Of a stretch of 64,000 bases of DNA, positions 33,489-42,100 are shown piece after piece. The stretch is from positions 5,845,603 through 5,909,602 of the forward strand of contig WNKI01000001.1 in the NCBI GenBank assembly GCA_015350385.1. Reading direction: 5' to 3'. Below the pieces are notes generated by a model. It made no database searches. It was not told where the DNA came from and saw only the letters and a program-made list of their open reading frames with translations. This DNA is from Aculops lycopersici (taxonomy: Eukaryota; Arthropoda; Arachnida; Trombidiformes; Eriophyidae). Both the position numbers and the translations under genes were made by a program. The first letter of the stretch is position 1. Every line of letters begins with the position of its first letter.

Positions 33489-35348
33489 ATGGACTCATTA
33501 ATTCCAATTATAAATCAGCTACAAGATGTCTGTAATACCTGTTCAATTAGTCTACCAATTGACTTGCCTCAAATCGTTGTTGTTGGATCGCAAAGTTCGG
33601 GCAAAAGTTCGGTTATTGAGAGCATCGTAAGGAGGGAGTTTCTACCTCGTGGCGAAGGCATTGTTACCCGCCGACCGCTTGTGATACGATTATTTAAGAT
33701 TAGTGATACCGACAGAGGCGATTGGGCTAGATTTGGTCACCTCGATCGCGAATTCACTGATTTTGATGAGGTCCGCGAGGAGATTGAGCGCGAAACAGAG
33801 CGAGCATGCACCACCAAAAAGGGTATCTGCCGAGAACCAATAACTGTAAATGTGTACTCAAAAAATGTGGTCGATTTGACACTAGTCGACCTTCCCGGTT
33901 TAGTTAGAAATAGACTCGATGACCAGCCAGAGGATATTGAAATGCAAATTCGAGACTTGGCCGCAAGCTACATTAGTAATCCAAACTCTATTATACTAGC
34001 AGTGACCGCTGCAAGCAATGACCTTGTAACATGTGAAGGTATCAGATTGGTGCGGGAAGTTGACCCCGAGGGCAAGAGGACCTTGTGTGTTTTAACAAAA
34101 CTTGACATTATGTATCGTGGACAACATGCCCTCAATGTTCTCCAAGGTAAGGTTATAAGAATCCAATTAGGAATTATCGGTGTTGTCAATAGGAGCCAGC
34201 AAGACATTGAAAACAAGAAGCCCATCGAGAAAGCGATTGAGGACGAGTCCAAGTTCTTTCAGCAGCATTATCCAACAATAGCCAAAAAGCATGGACAACC
34301 ATACCTAGCTAAAAAGCTCAGCAAGCTACTGATGCGTCACATACGTGATTGTTTGCCTGATCTCAAAGACAGAGTCAACTCGTTAATATCACAATATCAA
34401 GCTCAACTCAATTCCTATGGAGATCCAATCACCGATAAAGCTCAAACAATTCTCAACATTATCACAAATTTTGCGTCAACTTATTGCAACACAATCATGG
34501 GTGGCAAGAGGCGAGTCAATCATGCAAGACTCAGTGGAGGCGCTAGGATATTGTGGATCTTTTACAGCTCGTTTAATCAAGCCTTAGATTGCATTAAACC
34601 CTTGGAGACTCTGGACAAGAAAGCTATATTGTTGACAGCGAGGAATGAGGCTGGTGTTCGGACAGCCATAAGAGTACCTGATGTATTTGAACTCTTAGTC
34701 AGAGATCAGATTGAAAGGCTTAAAGCACCAAGTCTACGTTGCGTCGAGTTGGTGCACGAAGAGATGGGCAAATTCGTATTGCATAGTGGTGATGAGGTTC
34801 AACTAGAGCTACTGAGATTCCCTAAACTGAGAGCTAGGATTGAGGAGATTCTTACCAAGTTACTAGCTGAGCGACTACCTGCAACCCAAGAGATGATAGT
34901 GAACTTGATCACCATTGCGACAGCTCACATTAATACAGAGCACCCACAGCTGAGAGAGGTCCACAACATCACTCATCAAGAGCCCATGAGGATAAACGGA
35001 ACGATGTCTAATGGGAACACAACAATAATGACAGATGAAACATATTTGAGAAGTGAGCGTGAGAAACTTGAGTGCGAAGATATAGCTAGAAACGTCGATG
35101 TTTACTTCAAGATTGTCAAGGAGAAATTCAAAATGGATGTGCCAGGGGCAATCATGGGCTTTATGGTTAACCACATCACAACTAACCTGCAAACAGCATT
35201 GATCAAAGAGATCTACCATCAGCGAGATTTCGACGAGCTACTTAGTGAATCAGATGACATTGCACAGCGACGTAAGCAAACGGCCGAGATGTTGTCTGCC
35301 TTGAGGAAAGCTGGTGAAATTATCAATACTATCAATGACCAAAAGTGA
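33489..35348 (+). CDS. Drp1: Dynamin-related protein 1 (DRP1/DNM1L)-like GTPase
   Basis: A 619-residue cytosolic dynamin-family GTPase that, by homology, assembles on mitochondria and peroxisomes to drive fission. The GTPase motifs are intact: G1 GSQSSGKSS (residues 33-41), G2 Thr60 in GIVTRRP, G3 DLPG, G4 TKLD and G5 NRSQ. The start (LIPIINQLQDV) and the stalk phrases LLMRHIRDCLPDLK, PSLRCVELVHEEM, ELLRFPKL and NLITIATAHINTEHP fit DRP1 rather than classical dynamin. The GTPase effector region ends DELLSESDDIAQRRKQTAEML. No PH or proline-rich domain is present, as expected. The variable (B-insert) region between stalk and GED is only about 40-50 residues, against about 130 in human DRP1, and the middle domain is divergent (GGARILWIFYSSFNQAL). 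Single exon; AATAAA at 35365-35370. Confidence 0.9.
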   Translation: MDSLIPIINQLQDVCNTCSISLPIDLPQIVVVGSQSSGKSSVIESIVRREFLPRGEGIVTRRPLVIRLFKISDTDRGDWARFGHLDREFTDFDEVREEIERETERACTTKKGICREPITVNVYSKNVVDLTLVDLPGLVRNRLDDQPEDIEMQIRDLAASYISNPNSIILAVTAASNDLVTCEGIRLVREVDPEGKRTLCVLTKLDIMYRGQHALNVLQGKVIRIQLGIIGVVNRSQQDIENKKPIEKAIEDESKFFQQHYPTIAKKHGQPYLAKKLSKLLMRHIRDCLPDLKDRVNSLISQYQAQLNSYGDPITDKAQTILNIITNFASTYCNTIMGGKRRVNHARLSGGARILWIFYSSFNQALDCIKPLETLDKKAILLTARNEAGVRTAIRVPDVFELLVRDQIERLKAPSLRCVELVHEEMGKFVLHSGDEVQLELLRFPKLRARIEEILTKLLAERLPATQEMIVNLITIATAHINTEHPQLREVHNITHQEPMRINGTMSNGNTTIMTDETYLRSEREKLECEDIARNVDVYFKIVKEKFKMDVPGAIMGFMVNHITTNLQTALIKEIYHQRDFDELLSESDDIAQRRKQTAEMLSALRKAGEIINTINDQK

Positions 35349-35364
35349 CCATCTAGATGAAAAT

Positions 35365-35370
35365 AATAAA
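35365..35370 (+). promoter_or_regulatory. AATAAA polyadenylation signal of DRP1
   Basis: Canonical hexamer 17 bp after the DRP1 stop codon. Confidence 0.6.
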
Positions 35371-35561
35371 TATGCAACACAGATTGCACTCTTCCATCGG
35401 GAAGTTCTATGCAAGATGGCTTCACCTCAGCAGTTTGACAGCAGTTTTGTTGTGAGTGTGGTACACGTGTTACAACATTCGTTCAAAATATTTCAGCGTC
35501 ATACAACTCGATTTCATCATTCATTTAAATATTAAGACAATGAATTTATTAATCTAACTAG

Positions 35562-36014
35562 ATGGCTGGAAAATTTCGAGGAAGAACAACATGGGACCCG
35601 ATCCTGATTATATATCAGATATTAACTGTTCAGCTTCTAAGCTATGCCTCGCTGTCATTGTTAATCTTTATTGCAGCTAGTATCTCAGGATATGGTCCTA
35701 CAACAGAGTTCATATTTAACCCTCAATTATTACGCTTTGATATTTCAAGACCTGTGATATTAGCCCATATTCTAAACGGTATCCCAAGCGCCTATCTAGT
35801 CAAGTCATTTGTTGAACGATCCAAGTTATGTTTGGATTTTACGGTTACCCATTTCGTGATAAATTTTATCCTGGTGTGGCACTATAATAGCATGCCCGAC
35901 TCTTTCTTGTGGTATTTCATCAATATCTTGTCATCTACAATCATGTGTGTAACATCGGAATTCTTGTGTAGACAAGAGGAGATGAAATCAATTCCAATTT
36001 CGGCCACAGTATAG
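35562..36014 (+). CDS. Sys1: Golgi membrane protein SYS1
   Basis: A 150-residue four-pass Golgi protein. SYS1 recruits the Arf-like GTPase ARFRP1/Arl3 to the trans-Golgi. The N terminus MAGKFRGRTTWDPILIIYQI matches the SYS1 start (MAGxFR...WDPxLI). The SYS1 hallmark CLDFTVTHF is at about residues 90-98, and the end FLCRQEEMKSIPIS matches the family C terminus (EYLCMRTELKEIPL). Length is as in other animals. The start codon follows CTAACTAG directly. Transcribed in the same direction as DRP1 (213 bp upstream) and B9D1 (130 bp downstream). No AATAAA is seen before B9D1. Confidence 0.92.
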   Translation: MAGKFRGRTTWDPILIIYQILTVQLLSYASLSLLIFIAASISGYGPTTEFIFNPQLLRFDISRPVILAHILNGIPSAYLVKSFVERSKLCLDFTVTHFVINFILVWHYNSMPDSFLWYFINILSSTIMCVTSEFLCRQEEMKSIPISATV

Positions 36015-36028
36015 ATTCTAGGACTTGA

Positions 36029-36050
36029 TGTGGTTACCATGGTTACCACA
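36029..36050. repeat. Perfect 22-bp palindrome between SYS1 and B9D1
   Basis: Half-site TGTGGTTACCA is followed immediately by its exact complement, with no loop. Confidence 0.9.
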
Positions 36051-36143
36051 GTAAATGGAAGTTGGTTAACACCATCATGTCTGCGTTTGAGATATGAGAT
36101 CTCATTCAGGTAAGTGGGGAAATTTTAGCATGGAACAGCAAGA

Positions 36144-36713
36144 ATGTCTCAAGGTAGATTTTTCTCCATGAGTATCCACGGTTCGATAGAGGCTGGTACC
36201 TTCGAATCCGTTAATGATGTCTACATCAAATATTCTGTCGTTACCGGTCCAGATTGGGTGGTAAGTTCAGGTCAGGAAGTTGGTATAACACAAATATCTA
36301 GGTACAGAGTAAATGAATATGGGGCAAGAATATTCATATGGAATCAGCCGATAACAATTGGTTATAGGAGTTATAACTTTTATGGCTGGCCTCAGATAGT
36401 TTTTAGTGTCTACTATTATGATGCATTCGGAAACGATCAAATATTAGGCTATGGTTCGTGTCATTTACCTGTAACCAGTAGGACCTTATCAAATTACGAG
36501 CAATCTATTGTAATCTATGCACCGCAATCTTCGTCCCTCCTGAAACAGATATTAAGCCGCATCCTAGGCAGAAGACCAGAGTTAGTGGACTCAAATCTTT
36601 TTGCCCGGGGTGACTGTCGGAGTGTTCTACAGATGGTCAGCACCGGAAATCTCAGTATACTCATAAATACATCAACCAAAGATGTGGCCAATAATGGGTT
36701 CCGATGTGAGTGA
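36144..36713 (+). CDS. B9d1: B9 domain-containing protein 1 (B9D1/MKSR1)
   Basis: A 189-residue subunit of the MKS/B9 complex of the ciliary transition zone, needed for gating of primary or sensory cilia. The B9 (C2-like) domain fills the protein. MSIHGSIEAGTFESVNDVYIKY, GPDWVVSSGQEVGITQIS, YGWPQIVFSVYYYDAFGNDQILGYGSCHLPV and LGRRPELVD each align with B9D1 (GxDW, GxxQI, [37 protein letters not shown]). The domain ends at STKDVANNGFR, where the human protein has only a variable tail. A small upstream ATG at 36130 is out of frame. The last codons contain GAT/GTGAGTG, a good splice donor, so the annotated stop may be bypassed by splicing (see findings). Confidence 0.92.
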   Translation: MSQGRFFSMSIHGSIEAGTFESVNDVYIKYSVVTGPDWVVSSGQEVGITQISRYRVNEYGARIFIWNQPITIGYRSYNFYGWPQIVFSVYYYDAFGNDQILGYGSCHLPVTSRTLSNYEQSIVIYAPQSSSLLKQILSRILGRRPELVDSNLFARGDCRSVLQMVSTGNLSILINTSTKDVANNGFRCE

Positions 36714-37095
36714 GGTTCACGATACTAGGATAAGCTGGTTGGAGAATCTTAAGCAAGGTATTAGTAATGTTTTGATTCACCCTTTTGTACCACTTGCCGA
36801 TACTGGATTCAATTTTCCGTGTTTGTTTTCCAAACAAGATTACTGCGATGTCGAAGTAGACACGAAGAAACAAGAAACAGGCTCACTGGTTAGCAAAGTA
36901 GCCCGGAATGAAGTAAAAATCAACATTAGTAGTTATGCGTCAAAGATAATCCAAATTCTGTCCTGGAAAAACTTATTTTTGATGAGCCAATTAGTTCTTT
37001 GCATCTCAATATTCTCATCTGTCATCATCAATGACATCAGAGAGATAACTACTCAGATATATCATCGAAGGGGGGCTGTATTCAAGTCCAATTGA
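36682..37095 (+). CDS. Uncharacterised ORF with C-terminal membrane segment, overlapping B9D1
   Basis: An open frame of 137 codons overlapping the B9D1 end by 32 bp in another phase. Its only clear feature is a hydrophobic stretch of about 21 residues (NLFLMSQLVLCISIFSSVII) roughly 25-45 residues before a basic C terminus. I recognise no family. Two explanations fit. It may be a separate small gene read from a shared transcript. Or its second half may be the last exon of B9D1, joined by an intron 36706-36838 that keeps phase (strong pyrimidine tract before ACAAG at 36834-36838). ATTAAA follows near 37130. Confidence 0.45.
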   Translation: MWPIMGSDVSEVHDTRISWLENLKQGISNVLIHPFVPLADTGFNFPCLFSKQDYCDVEVDTKKQETGSLVSKVARNEVKINISSYASKIIQILSWKNLFLMSQLVLCISIFSSVIINDIREITTQIYHRRGAVFKSN

Positions 37096-37154
37096 TTCTT
37101 TCATCGGATTCATTCCAGATTTACTTTATTAAAAACCTATCGATTAAGATTCAA

Positions 37155-38897
37155 CTATATGTGTCCATACTTGCTATTTATCATTGGATTTTTAAGTAAT
37201 CGCTTAGATCTACTATCATAAATTTGGCGACAACAAAATACTAGCTCGGGATTAACATCGCTATCTGGAATCCTATTCCTCCTGGGGTAGGATTCATTCG
37301 ATACAGGAATTGTGACATCAGTAAGTGACCAGGTAGTATTCACTTGTTCCATCTTGCATCGTTTTCTATAGCGACAATACTCATTGAATGTGAGAACGTA
37401 GCACTTGTCCTCAATGCACTCGACACTATCAGCGTCTCTATGTCTAGAGGCAAATATTTCATCAGTCAAATGATGAGGTTTTCTGCCCTCCTCCGTGTGT
37501 TCCGGTCTGTAATACCAAAACAAACTCATCATAACATTGCTTGTCTCAGCGTCTTCCCAAAAGGCATAAACTTTTGCGATGTATGGTAGGTCTGTATTCT
37601 TAGCTCCGCTCCTCAACAGAACACTATCTTTGACTTGTATCACATCACCTTCAACATGCTTGATAGCTGGATAACATATCAATCTCTTAGGGGGCATATC
37701 ATCACGCACATAAATCACTTTCTCCTCTGGAATCCCAATTAGAGACCAGGACCCTTGCGGAGGTCGCTGTCTCATAAACTTGATGCTACTGTCGGTGGTA
37801 GAGTTATCTGTCACGCCGCTAGTTTTCTTCTCCTTATCCCGCTTAACTGAGACTTTTTGATCCTGAGATTTGCCGCTTGTGGACTGACTTGCACCTCCAT
37901 TTGTGGGATTCTTAGTGCTCGAGAGTGTTGTTATTGATCGTGCAGGTAGCGTAGTGTCTTTCATCGCTCTTTGGGTTGAGTTTGTACCGGTCTTTGGCTT
38001 GATAGCGGGCGTCTGAGTTGATCTCGATATGGATACTTGTTTTGAAGAAATCTTTTTCGCAGATTTCGGTGTTGAAGATCCATTGTTGAGTTTTGAGATG
38101 TTGGAGGTAATGATTTCGGGTATGGGAGTTGATGATTTGAAGCCATCTCTCGGTGATTGCTTTTGATTCTGGGCTACGAATTGGTCTTGTTGTCTACTGA
38201 TATTGTTGTTGTCTTGTTGTGCAGATTCCTTTTGCTGACTACGCGAGTATGTCTTTATTGCTCTAGTCACTTGAGGTAACACACTGGTGTTTGTATCACA
38301 TTTGCTCGGGGTGTTGTTACTGTTTACTTCATGCCGATGCTTGCTATGCCCATTGGTCGAGGCCGGAGAAGAAAACTTTGCACGCTTGATATTATTGCTA
38401 ACAATAGATGTTGAGGCTGGTGGAGGCGTCAGTGAAGTGTTGGATCTAGTTCTTTTCGAGGTAGGTGCACCAATCAAGTTTCCAACGCTTTCATTACTGG
38501 ACGAACTGGAATTAATATGACTACTACTTCGACTGCTGACATCGCTGCTATTTGTGCTGCTAGTTGCAACAACCTTGAGCCCCTTGCTGGTTCCGTTGTT
38601 GTTACGATTCTTTGGAATATTATTGCCGCTGCTACAAATGCTTACATCATTTCTACAACCCATGTCTCCTTTAGATATATTTGGAGTGCTTATATCGGAG
38701 CTACTACTTTTGCTGGTGCCAACATGTTCTTCTAAAGATTCTTGTAAAGCTCGCTTCAAAGCATCACGTTCCGCCTTGCTTGGATTGTTTACAAGGAGGT
38801 ATTTGAAGTAATCAGGTTGTGCGGCACGTCTTTTCGGTCGGCCATCCTCGTTGGTTGCCTCGACCGAGGAACGGCTACTTCTGGTTGGACGCCTCAT
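37155..38897 (-). CDS. Bahd1: BAHD1/Winged-eye-type BAH-domain chromatin protein
   Basis: A 580-residue nuclear protein. The C-terminal BAH domain (about residues 419-560) is strongly BAHD1-like: VKDSVLLRSG, PYIAKVYAFWEDAET, MMSLFWYYRPEHTEEGR, EIFASRHRDADSVECIEDKCYVLTFNEYCRYRKR and NPELVFCCRQIYDSRSKRLLKNP. In the family this domain reads H3K27me3 and promotes heterochromatin and gene silencing. The long middle part is Ser/Asn/Thr-rich and disordered. The N terminus has an AT-hook-like GRPKRR (residues 19-24) followed by ERDALKRALQESLEE (about residues 43-57), which fits the ubiquitin-interacting-motif consensus. Start ATG at 38897-38895; single exon; convergent with the B9D1 cluster (60 bp between stop codons). 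Confidence 0.9.
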   Translation of the reverse strand: MRRPTRSSRSSVEATNEDGRPKRRAAQPDYFKYLLVNNPSKAERDALKRALQESLEEHVGTSKSSSSDISTPNISKGDMGCRNDVSICSSGNNIPKNRNNNGTSKGLKVVATSSTNSSDVSSRSSSHINSSSSSNESVGNLIGAPTSKRTRSNTSLTPPPASTSIVSNNIKRAKFSSPASTNGHSKHRHEVNSNNTPSKCDTNTSVLPQVTRAIKTYSRSQQKESAQQDNNNISRQQDQFVAQNQKQSPRDGFKSSTPIPEIITSNISKLNNGSSTPKSAKKISSKQVSISRSTQTPAIKPKTGTNSTQRAMKDTTLPARSITTLSSTKNPTNGGASQSTSGKSQDQKVSVKRDKEKKTSGVTDNSTTDSSIKFMRQRPPQGSWSLIGIPEEKVIYVRDDMPPKRLICYPAIKHVEGDVIQVKDSVLLRSGAKNTDLPYIAKVYAFWEDAETSNVMMSLFWYYRPEHTEEGRKPHHLTDEIFASRHRDADSVECIEDKCYVLTFNEYCRYRKRCKMEQVNTTWSLTDVTIPVSNESYPRRNRIPDSDVNPELVFCCRQIYDSRSKRLLKNPMINSKYGHI

Positions 38898-39145
38898 TAT
38901 TGAGGCAGACCAGGGTTATGGTATTTTGGTGGAGGGTGTTGGCTGTCTTTTAGATATTTTGGAATTGTGGTTTGAGTTCACCTGTTTCTGGTCATTGGTC
39001 AGTTTAGAATGATTACGTAATTTTACTCGACGCAATTTCTAAATGTTTGCCAACTGTATATGCTTTGACTTCAATCGAAGTCAATAATCTCGAGATGGGT
39101 TAACAACACCGAGGGAAGCAAATACTTGAAACGAATATGATTGAT
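38898..39145. other. Spacer upstream of BAHD1 and downstream of the membrane-protein gene
   Basis: Short region that holds the BAHD1 promoter side and the 3' end of the next minus-strand gene. No further feature is recognised. Confidence 0.35.
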
Positions 39146-42100
39146 TTATAATGAGGACTGGACGCTCGTATGTGCTAATGCTGTTGCAATAGATGATTGT
39201 TTTTCTTTCTGTTTTTTGATGTTATTACAATCAAGCTCCAGTTTTTTGTGGTATGACTGATAATTGGCGGGATCAGAATAAATATATAGTTTCGCCAACA
39301 ATGATAATAACGCCGCTGATGTGCAATAGAGGCGGCTGAACTTTTTAAGCGCTAATAAGTGAGTGATTGCTAATAATGTTAATGATAATTGATCATCAGC
39401 TCGCAAGAATCCAAGGGTGTGACCAAAATCTCTTTCACTCGGTGCATGCAAAGCGCTGCACGGATATAAACTTTAATACATATCAATGGCCCTGGCTATG
39501 GCGGCGTGTATGTTGTGCTTTTGATTCAGACAGAATTTAGCGCTGGTGGTTGCGTTCTGTGTTGTGGACTCCTGCGGTCGGCTTCGAGTCGATTCTCTTT
39601 GCAAACTACCGTGCAAATGTTGGTTGCACTGTCCGTGAGTGAACGAGCGCACAAGTTAATAGACTGGCCAATAGTGATGATGAGATAGGATTCGAACTCT
39701 TTCTTTTAATTAGCGCACTAATAAGCGCAAGAGCAATCAACAGTGAGTTTGTGTCGAATAGGTAGGTGGTGGCTAGCTTGTGGTTTACGGTTGTGGCTGC
39801 TGTGACTACCGCTGTACATCACACTAACCCGAGCGAGAGCCGTAGACTTTTGATATTTTCCACACTTCTCTCTGTACTTGGAGGCAGAACAACATACAAA
39901 GTCTCCGCCGTCGAAATCGCTACCACTTTAACAGCAATACAGGAATGGTGCGCCACTGCTTGTTGTTGTGTTCTGTAGTCAGTCAACTCGACCCTCGTCG
40001 GCTGCTGTGAAGGTAAAGTAGCTTGCTCTTGGTTGGCCGAGTCGATGGGCGACGAGATGAAAGCACCAAACACAAATACACAGGCCACTAGCGGCAGGCT
40101 ACCGCCGGCAGCAGTCGACGACGGCGATGGCGACGAGAAAACGTCGAAGCCAGAATTACAGAGAAACTGGGCAAATGTAGTGCGGCGCGCAGTTGCGATG
40201 GCGCAAAATACAGGCTTTTTTCTCTCGCTCTCTCTCTCTCGCTCTCTCTTTCTATCGCTTGCTTGCTCACTGGCCGCCGACGCTGCAAGTTGTGCTGCTG
40301 CTGCTGCCGCGCGATAGGAAGGCGAGAGCGCCGCGCACACAGCGAGAAATGTTGGTGTTGCTGCTGGCTGTCGGCCGCATTGCCAGCGCCGCTGAACTCG
40401 CACAACTCGCAGCAGCATTTGTTCGCTCAAACAGTCGAGCAGACAGACAGACTCGTGTGACTATATTGGAGAAAGAGACGCACGCACAAACGCACAGACG
40501 GCGCAATTCGCAGAGAGAGAGAGAGAGGCCAAACGTCGATTTGCTGTGGCGCTTCCATCGAGAGGCAAAGGCAGCGACAGCGAGTTTTCGCTCTCTCTCT
40601 CTCTCCCTTCGAGTTTGCTTTTGCCTGCTTCTCTCTCTCTCTCTTCCTCTCTGCGTGTGCGTCGTCGTTGTAGACTCGACGTTTCGCTTGTGAATTGAGG
40701 ACTCGTAACAGCGACAGCAATTCTCTTTCTTCTCCACTGGGCGACTCGACAGCTACAGCAACAACCAGCGCGACGTAGGAGTCAACCGACTGCCGCCGGT
40801 TTGTTGGATTGTGTTGGCCGCTGCCGAAGCGGTCGCCGCCACGCATCGTGGTCGGGAATACAGGCAGCTTTTTTGTGCTTGCCCTCTTGGTAGCGCGTAT
40901 AATCACCAGTTTAAGGCAAGATGGCGGCGGCTAGAGAACGAGGGGGCCGCAAGTTTCAGAGATCGCAACCCCCTTTTGGTTGTTTCAAAGTCTACAGAAG
41001 TCGCTGGTTTGCTGCTCTCTGGGCAGTGAGCGAGAGTCCACCAAAATGAACCGAAACACAGGACAATGGGAGCGAAGTTATAGGTTCGGCGCCTGGAATT
41101 GGAACTACACTGTACAACTAGACGGTGGAGTAGGAGGGCATGAGAGTGGGGCATACAGTAGCGGGTGGAGTTGGGACCACATCTACAACTACCGCAACAA
41201 CAGAGACAGCAACAACCACAGCACCACAACAACTGGGCCGCCTAGCTATCGACTGCAATGGTCCGGCCAGCGAGGGTGTTGGGCGAACTGTTGTTGGTAA
41301 AGAGGCGCGAAATTTGAGTTGTGGCCGAGCGAGTTTCAGTTGGATAGTTGGCAATGGTTGTCGGCGAGCAAAGTAGCAATGAGTTTGCTCTAATTAGTAG
41401 CGAGCTTTTGATTTCTCTGCCCGGAAATTTAGATTCTTTGGTAGCCTCTTTAGTTGAACAATCCGCCGAAGCGACTATCTGGTTGTTGGTGTTGGTGGTG
41501 GCAGTCTAAACTTGAAACTCGCAATTAATTTATTCGACAAACAGGAAATGATGCTACTGATGCTACATTCACAGCTGCTCGCTAGTAAAGACGACTTCTC
41601 TCATCGTTCGGTCACGTTGAGCTGAGAGGGAGTTTGAGTAACTTACAGATACTAATGGTTGTGTTCAGTTGACAACTAGATAGTTACCAAAGGTTGACCC
41701 TGCCCGCGCTTCGACGAGGCTCTCTTTATTGCTCTTTGATTTAGTTAGCTGGTGCACTTGAGCACTTACCATTCCGTTGATTTGGCCAGGTAGCGGGTGT
41801 GGTACTTGTCGTAATATGAGTGCATTGCAAGGAATGATTCAAAGAGACAGCCAAATAGGAGCGAGTATTCGGCTATTGATACCTGGCAACCTGGTGGCTT
41901 ATTGGCAAGCGAATTGATGTGCATTAAAAGTATTAAAATGATGAGCTTGACGCCGACGAGCTGGCTAATAAGATGCACTCGTTGCAATTGGCGTGTGTTC
42001 TCCTCGTTGCACTTGCCATCTCGATGAAATGGCCAGCGGAGGACTTGCCACTTTTTGTTTGTTGTAACCTCTTTCTCCTCTCCCTCAACTGATCGCTCTC

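Noticed and set aside
39675..39760. Possible tRNA on the minus strand (GAGTTCGAATCC, B-box-like)
   Set aside because: The flanking bases do not form a T-arm, acceptor stem or cloverleaf.
40193..40906. 150-200-codon frames on both strands around 40-41 kb
   Set aside because: Driven by CT/GA and CAG repeats inside the proposed intron; no protein-like sequence.
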